The translations under genes were made by a program, and so were the position numbers. A stretch of DNA of 26,706 bases, taken from positions 1-26,706 of the forward strand of contig CAMLYR010000011.1 of assembly GCA_946491915.1 (NCBI GenBank), read 5' to 3'. Below are positions 1-8,494 of the stretch, piece after piece; position 1 is the first letter of the stretch; every line of letters begins with the position of its first letter. Source of the stretch: an uncultured Clostridium sp. (GTDB lineage Bacteria; Bacillota_A; Clostridia; TANB77; CAG-508). Below the pieces are notes generated by a model. That model was not told where the DNA came from. It did not search any database and saw only the letters and a list, made by a program, of their open reading frames with translations.

Positions 1-69
1 TGTGAAAATTTAGCTTATACAAAATCGTGTAATGACTTTATATTCTATATTTTTTCTTATTTAACTATT

Positions 70-130
70 AAAAAAGGGAAAAATGAGTCCGTCCCCAATT
101 TCCCTTTTCGCCGTCCCAATTTCCCTTTTA
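70..130 (-). repeat. GGGGACGG-type palindromic repeat acting as probable greA terminator
   Basis: Just past the greA stop the minus strand reads AAAAGGGAAA (99-108), a loop carrying GGGGACGGAC, then TTTCCCTTTT (72-81) and further Ts, which is the form of an intrinsic terminator. The element contains GTCCGTCCCC (88-96 region) and a second GTCCC word at 113-117. It matches one arm of the inverted repeat at 24813-24945 almost base for base over its first 26 nt, so it belongs to a dispersed family rather than being a simple terminator. Repeats of this kind are often spread by REP-associated tyrosine transposases; no such gene is in the window, so that origin is an inference. Confidence 0.65.
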
Positions 131-131
131 T

Positions 132-608
132 TTATTTTTTGATTGATAATATTTTATATTTCATAACTCCTGCTGGTGCATTTACTTCAACTGTTTGATT
201 CTTTTTAGCACCCAATAATGCTTCTCCTAAAGGTGATTCATTTGATATTTTATTTTCAGCTAAGTTTACTTCTGTTGAACCAACAATTGTATATTCAATT
301 TTTTCATCAAATTCAACATCTAATACTTTAACTTTATTACCAATTTGAACAGTTTCTGTATCTATATCTTTTTCATCTATGATTTTTGCATGTCTTAATT
401 TGTTTTCTAACTCAGCTATTTTTACCTCATTTTCTGCTTGTGCATTTTTTGCTTCATCATATTCTGAATTTTCTGATAAATCTCCAAAACCTAAGGCTAC
501 CTTTATTCTGTCTGCTATATCAGCTCTTTTTTCAGTTTTTAAAAAATTTAACTCCTTTTCTAAATTATTATACCCCTCTTGTGTTAATATTACTTCTTTT
601 TCTTCCAT
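132..608 (-). CDS. greA: Transcription elongation factor GreA
   Basis: GreA binds the secondary channel of RNA polymerase and stimulates cleavage of backtracked transcripts in the cytoplasm. The protein has 158 residues, the usual length. An N-terminal antiparallel coiled coil covers about residues 1-75, with the tip motif GDLSENSEYDEAKNAQ at 42-57; D43 and E46 are the acidic tip residues that coordinate the catalytic metal in the polymerase. The rest is the FKBP-like C-terminal domain. The ATG start is preceded by a strong AAGGAGGA ribosome site. It is the last gene of the minus-strand envelope block, downstream of pgsA; a hairpin at 684-715 lies between the two, so it may be partly uncoupled from the genes upstream. 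Family assignment is very secure. Confidence 0.97.
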   Translation of the reverse strand: MEEKEVILTQEGYNNLEKELNFLKTEKRADIADRIKVALGFGDLSENSEYDEAKNAQAENEVKIAELENKLRHAKIIDEKDIDTETVQIGNKVKVLDVEFDEKIEYTIVGSTEVNLAENKISNESPLGEALLGAKKNQTVEVNAPAGVMKYKILSIKK

Positions 609-683
609 AGTAATTCCTCCTTGAATTGTGTACGATATTGTACTTTCTTATTGTATTTACATACTTTCCATATCTTACGGCAG

Positions 684-715
684 AAAATGAAATTTGTCAA
701 TACAAATTTCATTTT
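684..715 (-). terminator. Hairpin between pgsA and greA, probable terminator
   Basis: A perfect 13-bp stem pairs 684-696 with 703-715 around a 6-nt loop. It lies 55 nt past the pgsA stop. On the minus strand the stem ends in TTTT only; on the plus strand it is followed by a stronger T tract. It probably ends or attenuates pgsA transcription before greA. Confidence 0.5.
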
Positions 716-769
716 TTCTTTTATAAATACCTTCCACTTGTGTACATATGTCTAAACTGTAATATTTTA

Positions 770-1363
770 TTAGTCTTTCATATATTTTTTAATTCCTCTC
801 ATGTAGTCTATTCCAGAGAAAATGGTTGCAATCGTTTGTATAATCATCATTATTGTTACAGCTACATTTAATACAAAATCAGCCCCTTGCAAATTTCCTG
901 CAAAACATGTTCCAAATGCATGTAAATCTAAAAATGCTAAAATAATGGCTATCATTTGGGTAACAGTTTTTAGTTTTCCCCATTTTGAAGCTGCAATCAC
1001 TTCTCCACCTTTTTCTACCGCAATTAGTCTATATCCAGATACTAAAAACTCTCTTGCTAAAACAATAATTGGAATCCAAGCTGGTAATTTATCCATTTCT
1101 ACTAACATTAGCATTGCTGCTAATACTAATATTTTATCAGCTAGTGGATCTAAAAACTTTCCAAATGCTGTTACTTGGTTTCTACTTCTTGCTATATATC
1201 CATCTAATTTATCTGTTAATGAGGCTAATATAAAAATAAGATCAATGATTAAATACGTAATTGGTATTCCCCATAGTTCTCCTTGTATACCAAAAAATGG
1301 TATAATGACCATGATTGGTACTAAAATGACTCTAAATATAGTTAGTTTATTTGGTAAATTCAT
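770..1363 (-). CDS. pgsA: CDP-diacylglycerol--glycerol-3-phosphate 3-phosphatidyltransferase (PgsA)
   Basis: This membrane enzyme makes phosphatidylglycerol phosphate from CDP-diacylglycerol and glycerol 3-phosphate, the first committed step to phosphatidylglycerol and cardiolipin. The CDP-alcohol phosphotransferase signature is complete: D51, D54-G55, A58-R59, G68, D72 and D76, numbered from the chosen start. Several hydrophobic segments flank it and the C-terminus (IFSGIDYMRGIKKYMKD) is typical. The open frame extends to an ATG at 1426 (218 aa), but the AAGGGA sites directly abut the ATGs at 1426 and 1375, which is too close. The ATG at 1363 lies 12 nt from AAGGGA and gives 197 aa beginning MNLPNKLTIFRV, as in the family. 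It lies in the envelope block between ctpA and greA. Confidence 0.93.
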   Translation of the reverse strand: MNLPNKLTIFRVILVPIMVIIPFFGIQGELWGIPITYLIIDLIFILASLTDKLDGYIARSRNQVTAFGKFLDPLADKILVLAAMLMLVEMDKLPAWIPIIVLAREFLVSGYRLIAVEKGGEVIAASKWGKLKTVTQMIAIILAFLDLHAFGTCFAGNLQGADFVLNVAVTIMMIIQTIATIFSGIDYMRGIKKYMKD

Positions 1364-1472
1364 TTTTTTACTCATTCCCTTCACAAAGGTTTGATTAGCG
1401 TTAAAAAATTTGAATTTTTCTAACATTCCCTTTTATTAACTTTTTTCTTATTATATTTATATCTTTAAATTT

Positions 1473-2693
1473 CTATTCTGTCAACATTTCTATTGCTTTT
1501 TGTAATTGTGTATCTTGACTTCTTTCAACATTTAAAACATTTTCTACACTTTCTGGCAATTCTACAGTTTCATCTGGTTCAATACCTTTTTCATTAATTT
1601 CTGTTCTATTTGGTGTTAAATATTTTTCTGTTGTTATTTTTAATCCACTACCATCTGGTAATGTTAATATTTGTTGAATAACGCCTTTTCCATATGTTGT
1701 TGTTCCTACTGTTCTAGCTTTTCCTAAATCTTTTAATGCTCCTGCTAATATTTCAGAAGAACTTGCTGTATTTTCATTTGTTAAAATGATTACTGGCATA
1801 TTGATAATTGGATTACTTTCATTTTTCTCTACTGTTTCATTATTATCTTTATCTACTTCATATAATAGTACTGAATCTTTATCTGCAATATATCCTGCTA
1901 TTTTTAAAGCTTCATCAACAATTCCGCCTCCATTATTTCTTAAATCAATAATTAGAGAAGTTATACCTTGTGCTTGTAATTCTTCAAATTTTGTTTTAAA
2001 TTCTTCTGCTGTGTTTTCATCAAATGATGAAAATTCCATATATCCTATATTATTTTCTAACACTTCTCCTTCTACAGGATTTACAATAATATTTTCTCTT
2101 GTAATTTCAAAATCTAATGTTTCTTCTCCTCTTAGAATTTGTAATTTAACAGTTGAACCTTCTTCTCCTTTTATTTTAGTTGAAATTGCTGTCATATCAG
2201 CAGCTGTACATTGTTCTCCATTAACAGCTATAATATAATCTCCTGGTTGAATTCCTGCTTTTTCTGCTGGACTTCCTTTTATAGGTGCTAATACCATAAT
2301 TTGATTAGTCTCTGTATCTTGTACCATATAAATACCAATTCCTACAAAATTCCCCATTGTATCTTCCATATAGTCTTCCATATCTTCTTTAGAAATATAT
2401 TCTGTATATGGGTCACCTAATCCTTCTATATAGCCTTGTATAGCACCTTCTTTTAAACTTTCTTCGTCCACATCTCCTAAATAATATTTATCGATAACCG
2501 CTCTATATGTATCCAATGTTTGTGAAATATCCTGGCTTTCATCAGATGTCATAAATGCTAGATATTTATTTAAACTATTTCCTTTTACAAAATATTGATA
2601 AAATCCTATTGATGTTAATACAAATGTTACAAATGCTACTAAAATAATAAGCATTATGATTCTATATACTTTATATCTCTTTTTTTCCTCCAT
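1473..2693 (-). CDS. ctpA: Carboxyl-terminal processing protease, S41 family, with PDZ domain
   Basis: This is a membrane-anchored serine protease acting outside the cytoplasmic membrane. Numbered from the chosen start (406 aa), it has a short charged N-terminus, one membrane helix at about 11-33, an N-terminal cap helix region, a PDZ domain at about 115-190 and the S41 peptidase domain to about 375. The catalytic dyad is visible as S311 in TASSSEILAG and K336 in YGKGVIQ, with the usual 25-residue spacing. The frame extends to 2747, but the ATG at 2693 has AAGGAAGG six nt upstream and gives the normal protein start. A terminator separates it from the M23 gene upstream; a possible -10 TATAAT sits at 2736-2741, with TTGGAA 19 nt before it, which is a long spacing. 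CtpB-type proteases next to ftsEX and hydrolases are common in Firmicutes, suggesting processing of cell-wall proteins. Confidence 0.95.
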   Translation of the reverse strand: MEEKKRYKVYRIIMLIILVAFVTFVLTSIGFYQYFVKGNSLNKYLAFMTSDESQDISQTLDTYRAVIDKYYLGDVDEESLKEGAIQGYIEGLGDPYTEYISKEDMEDYMEDTMGNFVGIGIYMVQDTETNQIMVLAPIKGSPAEKAGIQPGDYIIAVNGEQCTAADMTAISTKIKGEEGSTVKLQILRGEETLDFEITRENIIVNPVEGEVLENNIGYMEFSSFDENTAEEFKTKFEELQAQGITSLIIDLRNNGGGIVDEALKIAGYIADKDSVLLYEVDKDNNETVEKNESNPIINMPVIILTNENTASSSEILAGALKDLGKARTVGTTTYGKGVIQQILTLPDGSGLKITTEKYLTPNRTEINEKGIEPDETVELPESVENVLNVERSQDTQLQKAIEMLTE

Positions 2694-2806
2694 TGATTTC
2701 CTTCCTTTCACGAAATTATTATTTTCTATTAATCTATTATATTTCACAATCCAATTTAAATTCCAAACAAATACATTTATAGAATGTGCTATTTTATAAT
2801 GTAAAA

Positions 2807-2834
2807 AGGGATAAAGGACTTTTCCTTAATCCCT
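2807..2834 (-). terminator. Bidirectional intrinsic terminator after third M23 gene
   Basis: A 12-bp stem with one mismatch pairs 2807-2818 with 2823-2834 around a 4-nt loop (AGGGATAAAGGA with TCCTTAATCCCT). T tracts follow on both strands: five on the minus strand and eight on the plus strand after one C. It lies between the stop of the third M23 gene and ctpA, so ctpA probably has its own promoter or depends on readthrough. Confidence 0.75.
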
Positions 2835-2844
2835 CTTTTTTTCA

Positions 2845-2900
2845 TTGTATAAGAAAAATCGAATTTTATCTTGACCACATAAAATCAATCTTTAAAAATA
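2845..2900 (+). repeat. Copy C of a three-copy 55-60 nt intergenic repeat
   Basis: This stretch begins TTGTATAAGAAAAATC, continues with a TTTTATCTTGACCACATA core, and ends in a degenerate right side. It aligns along most of its length with 11409-11467 and with the reverse complement of 23842-23897. It ends at the stop codon of the third M23 gene. Confidence 0.55.
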
Positions 2901-4154
2901 TAAGTTTGGATTCACCCTGCAATCATCTCCATATTTTGTCGCACTGTAACTATATGTATATGGAGCTTTTCTTACTTCAAAATGTAAATGTGCTCCCGAT
3001 GAATTTCCTGAATTTCCACTTTTCATAATCATTTGTCCTTGCGCTACACTCTGTCCTGGTGATACACAAATTGATCCAGGTGTTCCATGAGCATACCAAG
3101 TTTGCAATCCATTTGCATGTTGAATAACCACATAGGTTCCATAACTTGTTGTTAAATTATTTGTTGTTAAGACAACTCCATCTGCTGCTGCATAAACTGG
3201 TGTTCCTACATTTACACCATAATCAATAGCACCATGGAATTTACCACTTGAATAATATCCATTACAGGTAACTGTTCCTCCATTTACTGGTCTAATGAAT
3301 CCTCCTGGGTTTGATGTACCGCTGTTTGAAGATCCTCCTCCTGAAGAACCAGAACCACTTGAAGATGAATTCCCACCACTATTAGATGGCTTTTTATTAG
3401 CTAACTCTTCCAATTGTTTTTTATATTTTTCCTGTGCTACTCGAATATCATTTAAGATTTTTTGATTATCTTGTGTTAATTGGTCTATTTCTTCTTGTAA
3501 ATCTTGTTCTTCTTGAGATAGTTGAGATACATATTGACTTTTTTCATTTTTTGCTACTTGTAATTGCTGAGACATATTTTCTTTTTGAATTTTTGAATTA
3601 TCTAATTCTTGTTTATTCTGTTCTAAAGTTGTTTTTGCTTCTTCTATCTCTTTTTTCTCATTTTCAATGTTTTCCATTAATTTCATATCTGCTTCCGCAA
3701 TTTCAGAAATCATATAATAATTTGATATTAAATCTGTTAGACTTTTTGATGAAAGTAATACATCCAAAAATGAAGTCTCTCCTGATTCATATGTAGCAAC
3801 AAGTCTTTTTTCTAGTAATTCTTGCTGTTTATCATAATTTTCTTGTTTTTCATTTATTTTATTTTCTGCATCTGAGATTTGTGTATTCAAGTCATTAATT
3901 TTATATTCTAAATCACCTATTTGACTTTCATAATCCGCTATTTGACTATTCAACTCATCTACTTGTTGTTGTACATCACTTTTTTCTTGAGTTACTTGCT
4001 CTTTTTGGTTTTCTGCATCTTGCAATTTTTCTTCATTAGAAGCCTGTTGATTTTGCAAATCAGTTATTTCATTAGCATATACGATTACATTAAATTGTAA
4101 AACCAATATGGTAATAATTAATCCTCCTAATATTTTACAAAATACTTTTTTCAT
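2892..4154 (-). CDS. Secreted coiled-coil M23 peptidoglycan endopeptidase (third paralogue)
   Basis: This is a secreted cell-wall hydrolase of 420 residues. An N-terminal signal peptide or membrane anchor covers about residues 1-27, followed by a long Gln/Glu-rich coiled coil to about 255, a Ser/Gly/Asn-rich linker (about 256-285) and a C-terminal M23 (LytM-type) domain. The zinc and catalytic motifs are intact: HGAID (HxxxD), WYAHGTP and HLHFE (HxH), so it should be an active enzyme rather than a degenerate EnvC-type activator. It shares a nearly identical coiled-coil segment (LTDLISNYYMISEI) with the upstream paralogue. The ATG has AAGGAGGAA 5' of it. It is the distal hydrolase of the ftsEX block and the terminator at 2807-2834 follows it. 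Control by FtsEX is inferred from gene order and the coiled coil. Confidence 0.9.
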   Translation of the reverse strand: MKKVFCKILGGLIITILVLQFNVIVYANEITDLQNQQASNEEKLQDAENQKEQVTQEKSDVQQQVDELNSQIADYESQIGDLEYKINDLNTQISDAENKINEKQENYDKQQELLEKRLVATYESGETSFLDVLLSSKSLTDLISNYYMISEIAEADMKLMENIENEKKEIEEAKTTLEQNKQELDNSKIQKENMSQQLQVAKNEKSQYVSQLSQEEQDLQEEIDQLTQDNQKILNDIRVAQEKYKKQLEELANKKPSNSGGNSSSSGSGSSGGGSSNSGTSNPGGFIRPVNGGTVTCNGYYSSGKFHGAIDYGVNVGTPVYAAADGVVLTTNNLTTSYGTYVVIQHANGLQTWYAHGTPGSICVSPGQSVAQGQMIMKSGNSGNSSGAHLHFEVRKAPYTYSYSATKYGDDCRVNPNLYF

Positions 4155-4218
4155 AAGTTCCTCCTTTTTTTATCATACGGTTCATTTCTTAATTTGTGAA
4201 ATACGACAAGTAGTGTTT

Positions 4219-4251
4219 AATCTATGCATACCAAAATGTTATGCATAGATT
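4219..4251 (-). other. Perfect 12-bp hairpin between second and third M23 genes
   Basis: AATCTATGCATA (4219-4230) pairs perfectly with 4240-4251 around a 9-nt loop. It lies a few bases past the stop of the second M23 gene, but no T tract follows on the minus strand, so it is more likely an mRNA 3'-end stabiliser or partial attenuator than a full terminator. Confidence 0.5.
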
Positions 4252-4257
4252 TCTAAA

Positions 4258-5436
4258 TTATGGTAGATATGGTGTTGGGTTAACTGGTGTTCCATTGACT
4301 CTAACTTCAAAATGTAAATGGTATCCTGTTGAATTTCCTGTTGTTCCGACACTCATAATTTGTTGACCTTGGCTTACAGATTGTCCTTCTCTTACTAATC
4401 TTGAACCTGGTGCACCATGTGCATATAATGTCATTGTTCCATCATGATGATTAATAACAATATATTCTCCATAACTTTTATAATTGCCATTAGGATATTT
4501 TAATGCTGTTGAAGTAACAACTGTTCCTGCTTTGGCAGCTAGTACTGGTTTTCCCGCTATGCCTGATCCACTAAAATCCACACCTGTATGTCCTCTATAT
4601 CCCATCCAGCCTGTTGTAATACTATATCCTACTATTGGTCTAATATATCCACTGCTACTTGGATTATTCGTAATATTAGAGACATTTGAACTTCCAGAAT
4701 TTGCTGCTTCTTGTCGAGCAATGGCAGCTAACTGTGCTTGGATATCCCTTTTATCTTGTTCAAATTGCTCTAATTCTGCTTGTGTATTTTTTTCTTGTTC
4801 ATTTAGTTGTGCGACATAACTATCTTTTTGACTTTTTGCATTTTGTAATTCCGTTGCTTTTTGTTGTTTTTCTGCTCTTACACTATCTAATTCTTGTTTA
4901 CTTGTTTCAAGTGTTTGTTTTGCTGTTTCTATTTCTTCTTGTTCTTTCTTAATTTTATCCATTAATTCCATATCGCTTTGTGTGATTTCAGATATCATAT
5001 AATAATTCGAAATTAAATCTGTTAAACTACTTGAAGAAAGTAATACATCCAAATAAGTAGTTTCTCCTGCTTCATAAGCAGCTACTAATCTTTTTTCCAA
5101 CAATGCTTCTTTATCATCATATTCTTCTTGTTTTTCGTTTAATTTACTTTGAGCCTCTTCTATTTGTGTATTCATATCTGATATTTTGGTATCTAATTCG
5201 TCAATTTCTGATTGTGCAGAGGAAATTTGCATAATTAAGTCTTCTACCTGTTGTAATGTCTCTGATTTTTCTGTATTAATATTTTCTAATTCTTCTTTTG
5301 CTTCCTCTATTTTTTGATCTGTTTCATTGCTACTTGCATTTAATTCTGATTTTGTTGCAGCTAATACAACATTAAATTGCAATAAGATAACTGCTATTAC
5401 TATAATCCCTATTATTTTGAGTCCTATTTTTTTCAT
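4258..5436 (-). CDS. Secreted coiled-coil M23 peptidoglycan endopeptidase (second paralogue)
   Basis: A secreted cell-wall hydrolase of 392 residues with the same plan as its neighbours: signal peptide to about residue 26 (VVLAA), coiled coil to about 245, a short Asn/Ser linker, and a C-terminal M23 domain. HTGVD, LYAHGAP and HLHFE supply the complete metal-binding and catalytic set. The coiled-coil segment ending LTDLISNYYMISEI is almost the same as in the third paralogue, and less like the first, which points to a later duplication of this pair. The ATG follows AAAGGAG. It starts 34 nt after the stop of the first paralogue, in the ftsEX block. Its likely role is septal or lateral peptidoglycan cleavage under FtsEX control, by analogy with other FtsEX-hydrolase pairs; this is not shown by sequence alone. 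Confidence 0.9.
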   Translation of the reverse strand: MKKIGLKIIGIIVIAVILLQFNVVLAATKSELNASSNETDQKIEEAKEELENINTEKSETLQQVEDLIMQISSAQSEIDELDTKISDMNTQIEEAQSKLNEKQEEYDDKEALLEKRLVAAYEAGETTYLDVLLSSSSLTDLISNYYMISEITQSDMELMDKIKKEQEEIETAKQTLETSKQELDSVRAEKQQKATELQNAKSQKDSYVAQLNEQEKNTQAELEQFEQDKRDIQAQLAAIARQEAANSGSSNVSNITNNPSSSGYIRPIVGYSITTGWMGYRGHTGVDFSGSGIAGKPVLAAKAGTVVTSTALKYPNGNYKSYGEYIVINHHDGTMTLYAHGAPGSRLVREGQSVSQGQQIMSVGTTGNSTGYHLHFEVRVNGTPVNPTPYLP

Positions 5437-5470
5437 ATCGTTTTTCTCCTTTTCCTCTCACATTTGTTTT

Positions 5471-6709
5471 TTAATATTGTGCCGTCATATCTGTTTCTTC
5501 TTGTGAATCTTCCTCTGCCTCTGTACCTGGAACAAGTCCATTTGTAATATATGGTATTGGATTTGTTACCACCCCATTAATTCTGACTTCAAAATGGGCA
5601 TGTGGTCCTGTTGAATATCCTGTTGAACCTACTTTTAGAATGGCATCATTTTTCTTAACAGTTTGTCCAACCGTAACCAAAATTTCTGACCCATGTGCAT
5701 ATAATGTAGAAATTCCTCCTCCGTGATCTATCACTACCATATTTCCATATGCTGTATTGTATTCTGCTTTTGTTACAATTCCATCATTTGCGGCTACAAA
5801 GTTGGCTCCAATTGGTGCACTAATATCTACACCTGTATGTAATTTATATTGTCCAGTGATAGGGTGTACCCTCATTCCATAATTTGAGGTAATTTTGGTA
5901 TATCCTGGTACTGGCCAAGCAAGCACTCCTCCTATATAGGCTGTATCTAATCCTTGCTTTGCAATTTCTAATATTTGATTATTAACAGCTTCATATTGCT
6001 GTGTCATTTCATCAATTTGTGCCTGTTTTGCTTTTTCCTCATCTGATAACCTAGATATATAATTTTCTCGTAATGCCTTAGTATTTTGTAACACCGTTGC
6101 TGTTTTGGTTTGTGTTTGTAATGCTGTTGCCAATGTTTCTTGGTTTTTTTCCAATTTTTGTTTAGATAATTCAATTTCTTTTTTTTCTGATTCTACTTCA
6201 TCTAACAAATCTTTATCTACTGATGCAATTTCTGTAACCAAATAATAATTTGATAGAAACTCTGAAATATTACTTGATTTTAATAGTACATCTAGATATT
6301 TTGTGTCACCAGCTTCATAAATAGCTACTAATCGTTTTTCCATAATATCTTTTTGTTTTTCATAATTTTTCTCTGCTACATCTAGTTGTGATTGAATACC
6401 TGCTATTTCTTCTTGTAATGATTTTACTTGTGCATCTAGTTCTTCTATCTGATTTTCTGATTCTCTAATTTTTTCATCTAATTTTTCAATTTGTTGTAAG
6501 TTTTCTGATAGTTGACTTTGCACTTCTTCTAATTCTTCATGAGATTGCTGTATTTGGTCTTGTAAATCTTGTTGTTGTGTTTGTAAATCTGTTAAATTAC
6601 TACTATTCGTATTACTTGTATTATTTGTTGTGTTATCTTCTGCATATACCGCAGTTATATATGTACAAATGATGATAAAAGCTAAAACAATACATAAAAA
6701 TTTACGCAT
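5471..6709 (-). CDS. Secreted coiled-coil M23 peptidoglycan endopeptidase (first paralogue, next to ftsX)
   Basis: A secreted cell-wall hydrolase of 412 residues. A signal peptide covers about residues 1-23, then an Asn/Thr-rich stretch, a long coiled coil to about 250, and an M23 domain at about 265-385 (HTGVD, LYAHGSE, HAHFE all present), ending in an acidic tail (GTEAEEDSQEETDMTAQY). It follows ftsX by only 11 nt and has an AAGGAG site, so it is co-transcribed with ftsEX and is the best candidate for the direct FtsX partner. It is the most divergent of the three paralogues: the segment corresponding to LTDLISNYYMISEI reads ISEFLSNYYLVTEI. The family plan resembles EnvC-type proteins, but with an intact active site. 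Confidence 0.92.
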   Translation of the reverse strand: MRKFLCIVLAFIIICTYITAVYAEDNTTNNTSNTNSSNLTDLQTQQQDLQDQIQQSHEELEEVQSQLSENLQQIEKLDEKIRESENQIEELDAQVKSLQEEIAGIQSQLDVAEKNYEKQKDIMEKRLVAIYEAGDTKYLDVLLKSSNISEFLSNYYLVTEIASVDKDLLDEVESEKKEIELSKQKLEKNQETLATALQTQTKTATVLQNTKALRENYISRLSDEEKAKQAQIDEMTQQYEAVNNQILEIAKQGLDTAYIGGVLAWPVPGYTKITSNYGMRVHPITGQYKLHTGVDISAPIGANFVAANDGIVTKAEYNTAYGNMVVIDHGGGISTLYAHGSEILVTVGQTVKKNDAILKVGSTGYSTGPHAHFEVRINGVVTNPIPYITNGLVPGTEAEEDSQEETDMTAQY

Positions 6710-6720
6710 GCTCTACTCCT

Positions 6721-7623
6721 TTATACTCTTAAATATTTTCTCATTGAAATAATACTTCCTATGGCTCCTATTCCTACACCTAGTAACATATATACAAATA
6801 TAATTGAGCTAAACATTTCTGAAAATCCTACTAAACTGATACCTACTGTTCTCATAAATTGTGAATTTACCATTTGTTCTGCTATCAAGTTATAGACAAC
6901 TGCTATAACAAGGATTGAAATAGCACTTGCGATTACTCCAATAATCATACCTTCTACAATAAAAGGCCATCTGATAAAACTGTTAGTCGCTCCTACATAT
7001 TTCATTATAGAAATTTCTTTTCTTCTTGCATGTACAGTTAATTTGATGGTGTTGGCAATAATGAATATAGATATGATAACTAATAACACTAAAATAACAC
7101 CTGTTACAATTTTTACACCATTGGCCAAATCAATTAAAGTTGCTATTACTTCATTCGCATTTGTTATTTTTTTAACATTGGCTAATTGTGAAATTTGTTC
7201 TTGTACTTGTGTGTTTAAATTTAAGTCTGTCAATGTTACAACATATGAGGCTGTAAATATATTATTTTCTCCTTCATATCCCTCTAATAAATCTTCATTT
7301 TCTGCAAATTTTTCTTTCATTTGGTCTAAGGCTTCTTCTTTTGATACATATTCTACTTTGTTGACACCTTCTATTTGGTTAATTTCTTCCCCTAATTTTT
7401 GAATTTGTTCATCTGTTGCCTCGTCTGTTGCAAATACTTGAATTCCTTGTTCTTGTTCCACTTCTTGAACAAAATGGTTAATATTCTCACTTAATATTAA
7501 GAATACTCCAAATATAATCATGGTTGCCCACATAATCATGAGTGATGCACCAGTTGATTTTTTATTTTTAAATACATTACTAAATCCTTCTCCAATTAAA
7601 TATCCTAATATATTATATTTCAC
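6721..7623 (-). CDS. ftsX: Cell division protein FtsX
   Basis: FtsX is the membrane subunit of the FtsEX complex, which transmits ATP hydrolysis by FtsE to peptidoglycan hydrolases outside the cell. The 300-residue protein has the expected layout: cytoplasmic N-terminus, a first membrane helix at about 24-44, a large extracellular loop to about 170 (acidic, Gln/Glu-rich, containing YVSKEEALDQMKEKF), and three more membrane helices in the C-terminal FtsX/MacB-like domain (HARRKEISIMKYVGATNSFI motif between helices). It overlaps the ftsE stop by 4 nt, indicating translational coupling, and the first M23 gene starts 11 nt downstream. Length and context fit the family well. Confidence 0.96.
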   Translation of the reverse strand: MKYNILGYLIGEGFSNVFKNKKSTGASLMIMWATMIIFGVFLILSENINHFVQEVEQEQGIQVFATDEATDEQIQKLGEEINQIEGVNKVEYVSKEEALDQMKEKFAENEDLLEGYEGENNIFTASYVVTLTDLNLNTQVQEQISQLANVKKITNANEVIATLIDLANGVKIVTGVILVLLVIISIFIIANTIKLTVHARRKEISIMKYVGATNSFIRWPFIVEGMIIGVIASAISILVIAVVYNLIAEQMVNSQFMRTVGISLVGFSEMFSSIIFVYMLLGVGIGAIGSIISMRKYLRV

Positions 7624-8300
7624 AGTTCATACCCACCTTTTTTATCGTCTTTTATGATTTCACCTTTTCTAATATGAATAACCCTTTTCTTCATCTTGTC
7701 AACAATATCTTTTGCATGTGTAGCAACAACAACGGTTGTTCCTCTCATGTTAATGTCATTTAACAATGTCATGATATCCCATGCTGTATCTGGGTCCAAG
7801 TTTCCTGTTGGCTCATCTGCAATTAGCATAGATGGATTGTTTACCAAAGCTCTAGCTAAAGCAACTCTCTGTTGTTCTCCTCCTGATAACTCATTTGGAT
7901 ACATTTTTGCTTTTCCACTTAATCCAACTAGTGAAAGTACCATTGGAACTTGTCTTCTAATATGTCTTGGTGTTGCTCTTACAATATACATTGCATAAGC
8001 AACATTGTCATATACGGTTTTGTCTGGTAATAGTCTGAAATCTTGAAATACAACGCCCATACTTCTTCTTAAATATGGAACCCTACTTGGTTTTAAAAAT
8101 GTAGTATCTTTTCCATTGATTATAATATTTCCTGAAGTTGGCTCTTCTTCTTTTAAGATTAATTTGATTAAAGTAGATTTTCCACTTCCTGAAGATCCAA
8201 CTAAAAAAGCAAATTCACCTTTATCAATTCTGAAATTGGCATTTTTTACTGCTTTTGTACCTGTGTCATATGTCTTTGTGACATTTCTAAATTCAATCAT
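7620..8300 (-). CDS. ftsE: Cell division ATP-binding protein FtsE
   Basis: FtsE is the cytoplasmic ATPase of the FtsEX complex. All ABC motifs are visible in the 226-residue protein: Walker A GSSGSGKS at 35-42, Q-loop (VVFQDFRLLP) around residue 86, signature LSGGEQQR near 138, Walker B MLIADEP near 158-164 followed by TGNLD, and the switch histidine in VVVATHAKD. The length is typical. A strong ribosome site (AAGGAGAG) precedes the ATG. It is the first gene of its operon: a terminator lies upstream at 8411-8442 and a sigma-A-like promoter at 8361-8389. ftsX overlaps its end by 4 nt. Confidence 0.98.
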   Translation of the reverse strand: MIEFRNVTKTYDTGTKAVKNANFRIDKGEFAFLVGSSGSGKSTLIKLILKEEEPTSGNIIINGKDTTFLKPSRVPYLRRSMGVVFQDFRLLPDKTVYDNVAYAMYIVRATPRHIRRQVPMVLSLVGLSGKAKMYPNELSGGEQQRVALARALVNNPSMLIADEPTGNLDPDTAWDIMTLLNDINMRGTTVVVATHAKDIVDKMKKRVIHIRKGEIIKDDKKGGYEL

Positions 8301-8360
8301 CTTTTGCTCTCCTTATCTATTTTTTCGCATAATTTTCTATTATATGTTTTATTCTATCTA

Positions 8361-8389
8361 ATCATAACAATAAAGAACAAAATTTGCAA
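8361..8389 (-). promoter_or_regulatory. Predicted sigma-A promoter of the ftsE operon
   Basis: On the minus strand TTGCAA (8384-8389) is followed after exactly 17 nt by TATGAT (8361-8366), and the -10 box has the extended TGn upstream (TGTTATGAT). It lies about 60 nt before the ftsE start and just past the upstream terminator, where an operon promoter is expected. Confidence 0.6.
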
Positions 8390-8410
8390 TAGTTTTTACC
8401 TAAAAAAACA

Positions 8411-8442
8411 ATAGAAAATGTTGGTTTTTTTGCATTTTCTAT
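8411..8442 (-). terminator. Intrinsic terminator of the transketolase/unknown-gene operon
   Basis: ATAGAAAATG (8411-8420) pairs with CATTTTCTAT (8433-8442) around a 12-nt loop. On the minus strand the stem is followed by TG and seven Ts, a good intrinsic terminator. It lies about 50 nt past the stop at 8495. Confidence 0.75.
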
Positions 8443-8494
8443 CGTTTTTCTCTGTTTTTCTTTATTTCAAAAATTTCACATAAAATTCACATTA

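Noticed and set aside
1..69. Possible gene end or RNA at the left edge
   Set aside because: Short AT-rich sequence with no frame, ribosome site or structure that could be supported.
626..871. Plus-strand open frame of 81 codons across the pgsA-greA gap
   Set aside because: It runs through the hairpin at 684-715 and into the pgsA gene on the other strand, and has no ribosome site.
822..1394. Plus-strand open frame of 190 codons antisense to pgsA
   Set aside because: It is the shadow of a clearly recognised gene, has no ribosome site and its sequence has no protein-like motifs.
2742..2766. ctpA promoter with TTGGAA and TATAAT
   Set aside because: The -10 match is good but the 19-nt spacing is too long to call a promoter; mentioned only in the ctpA entry.
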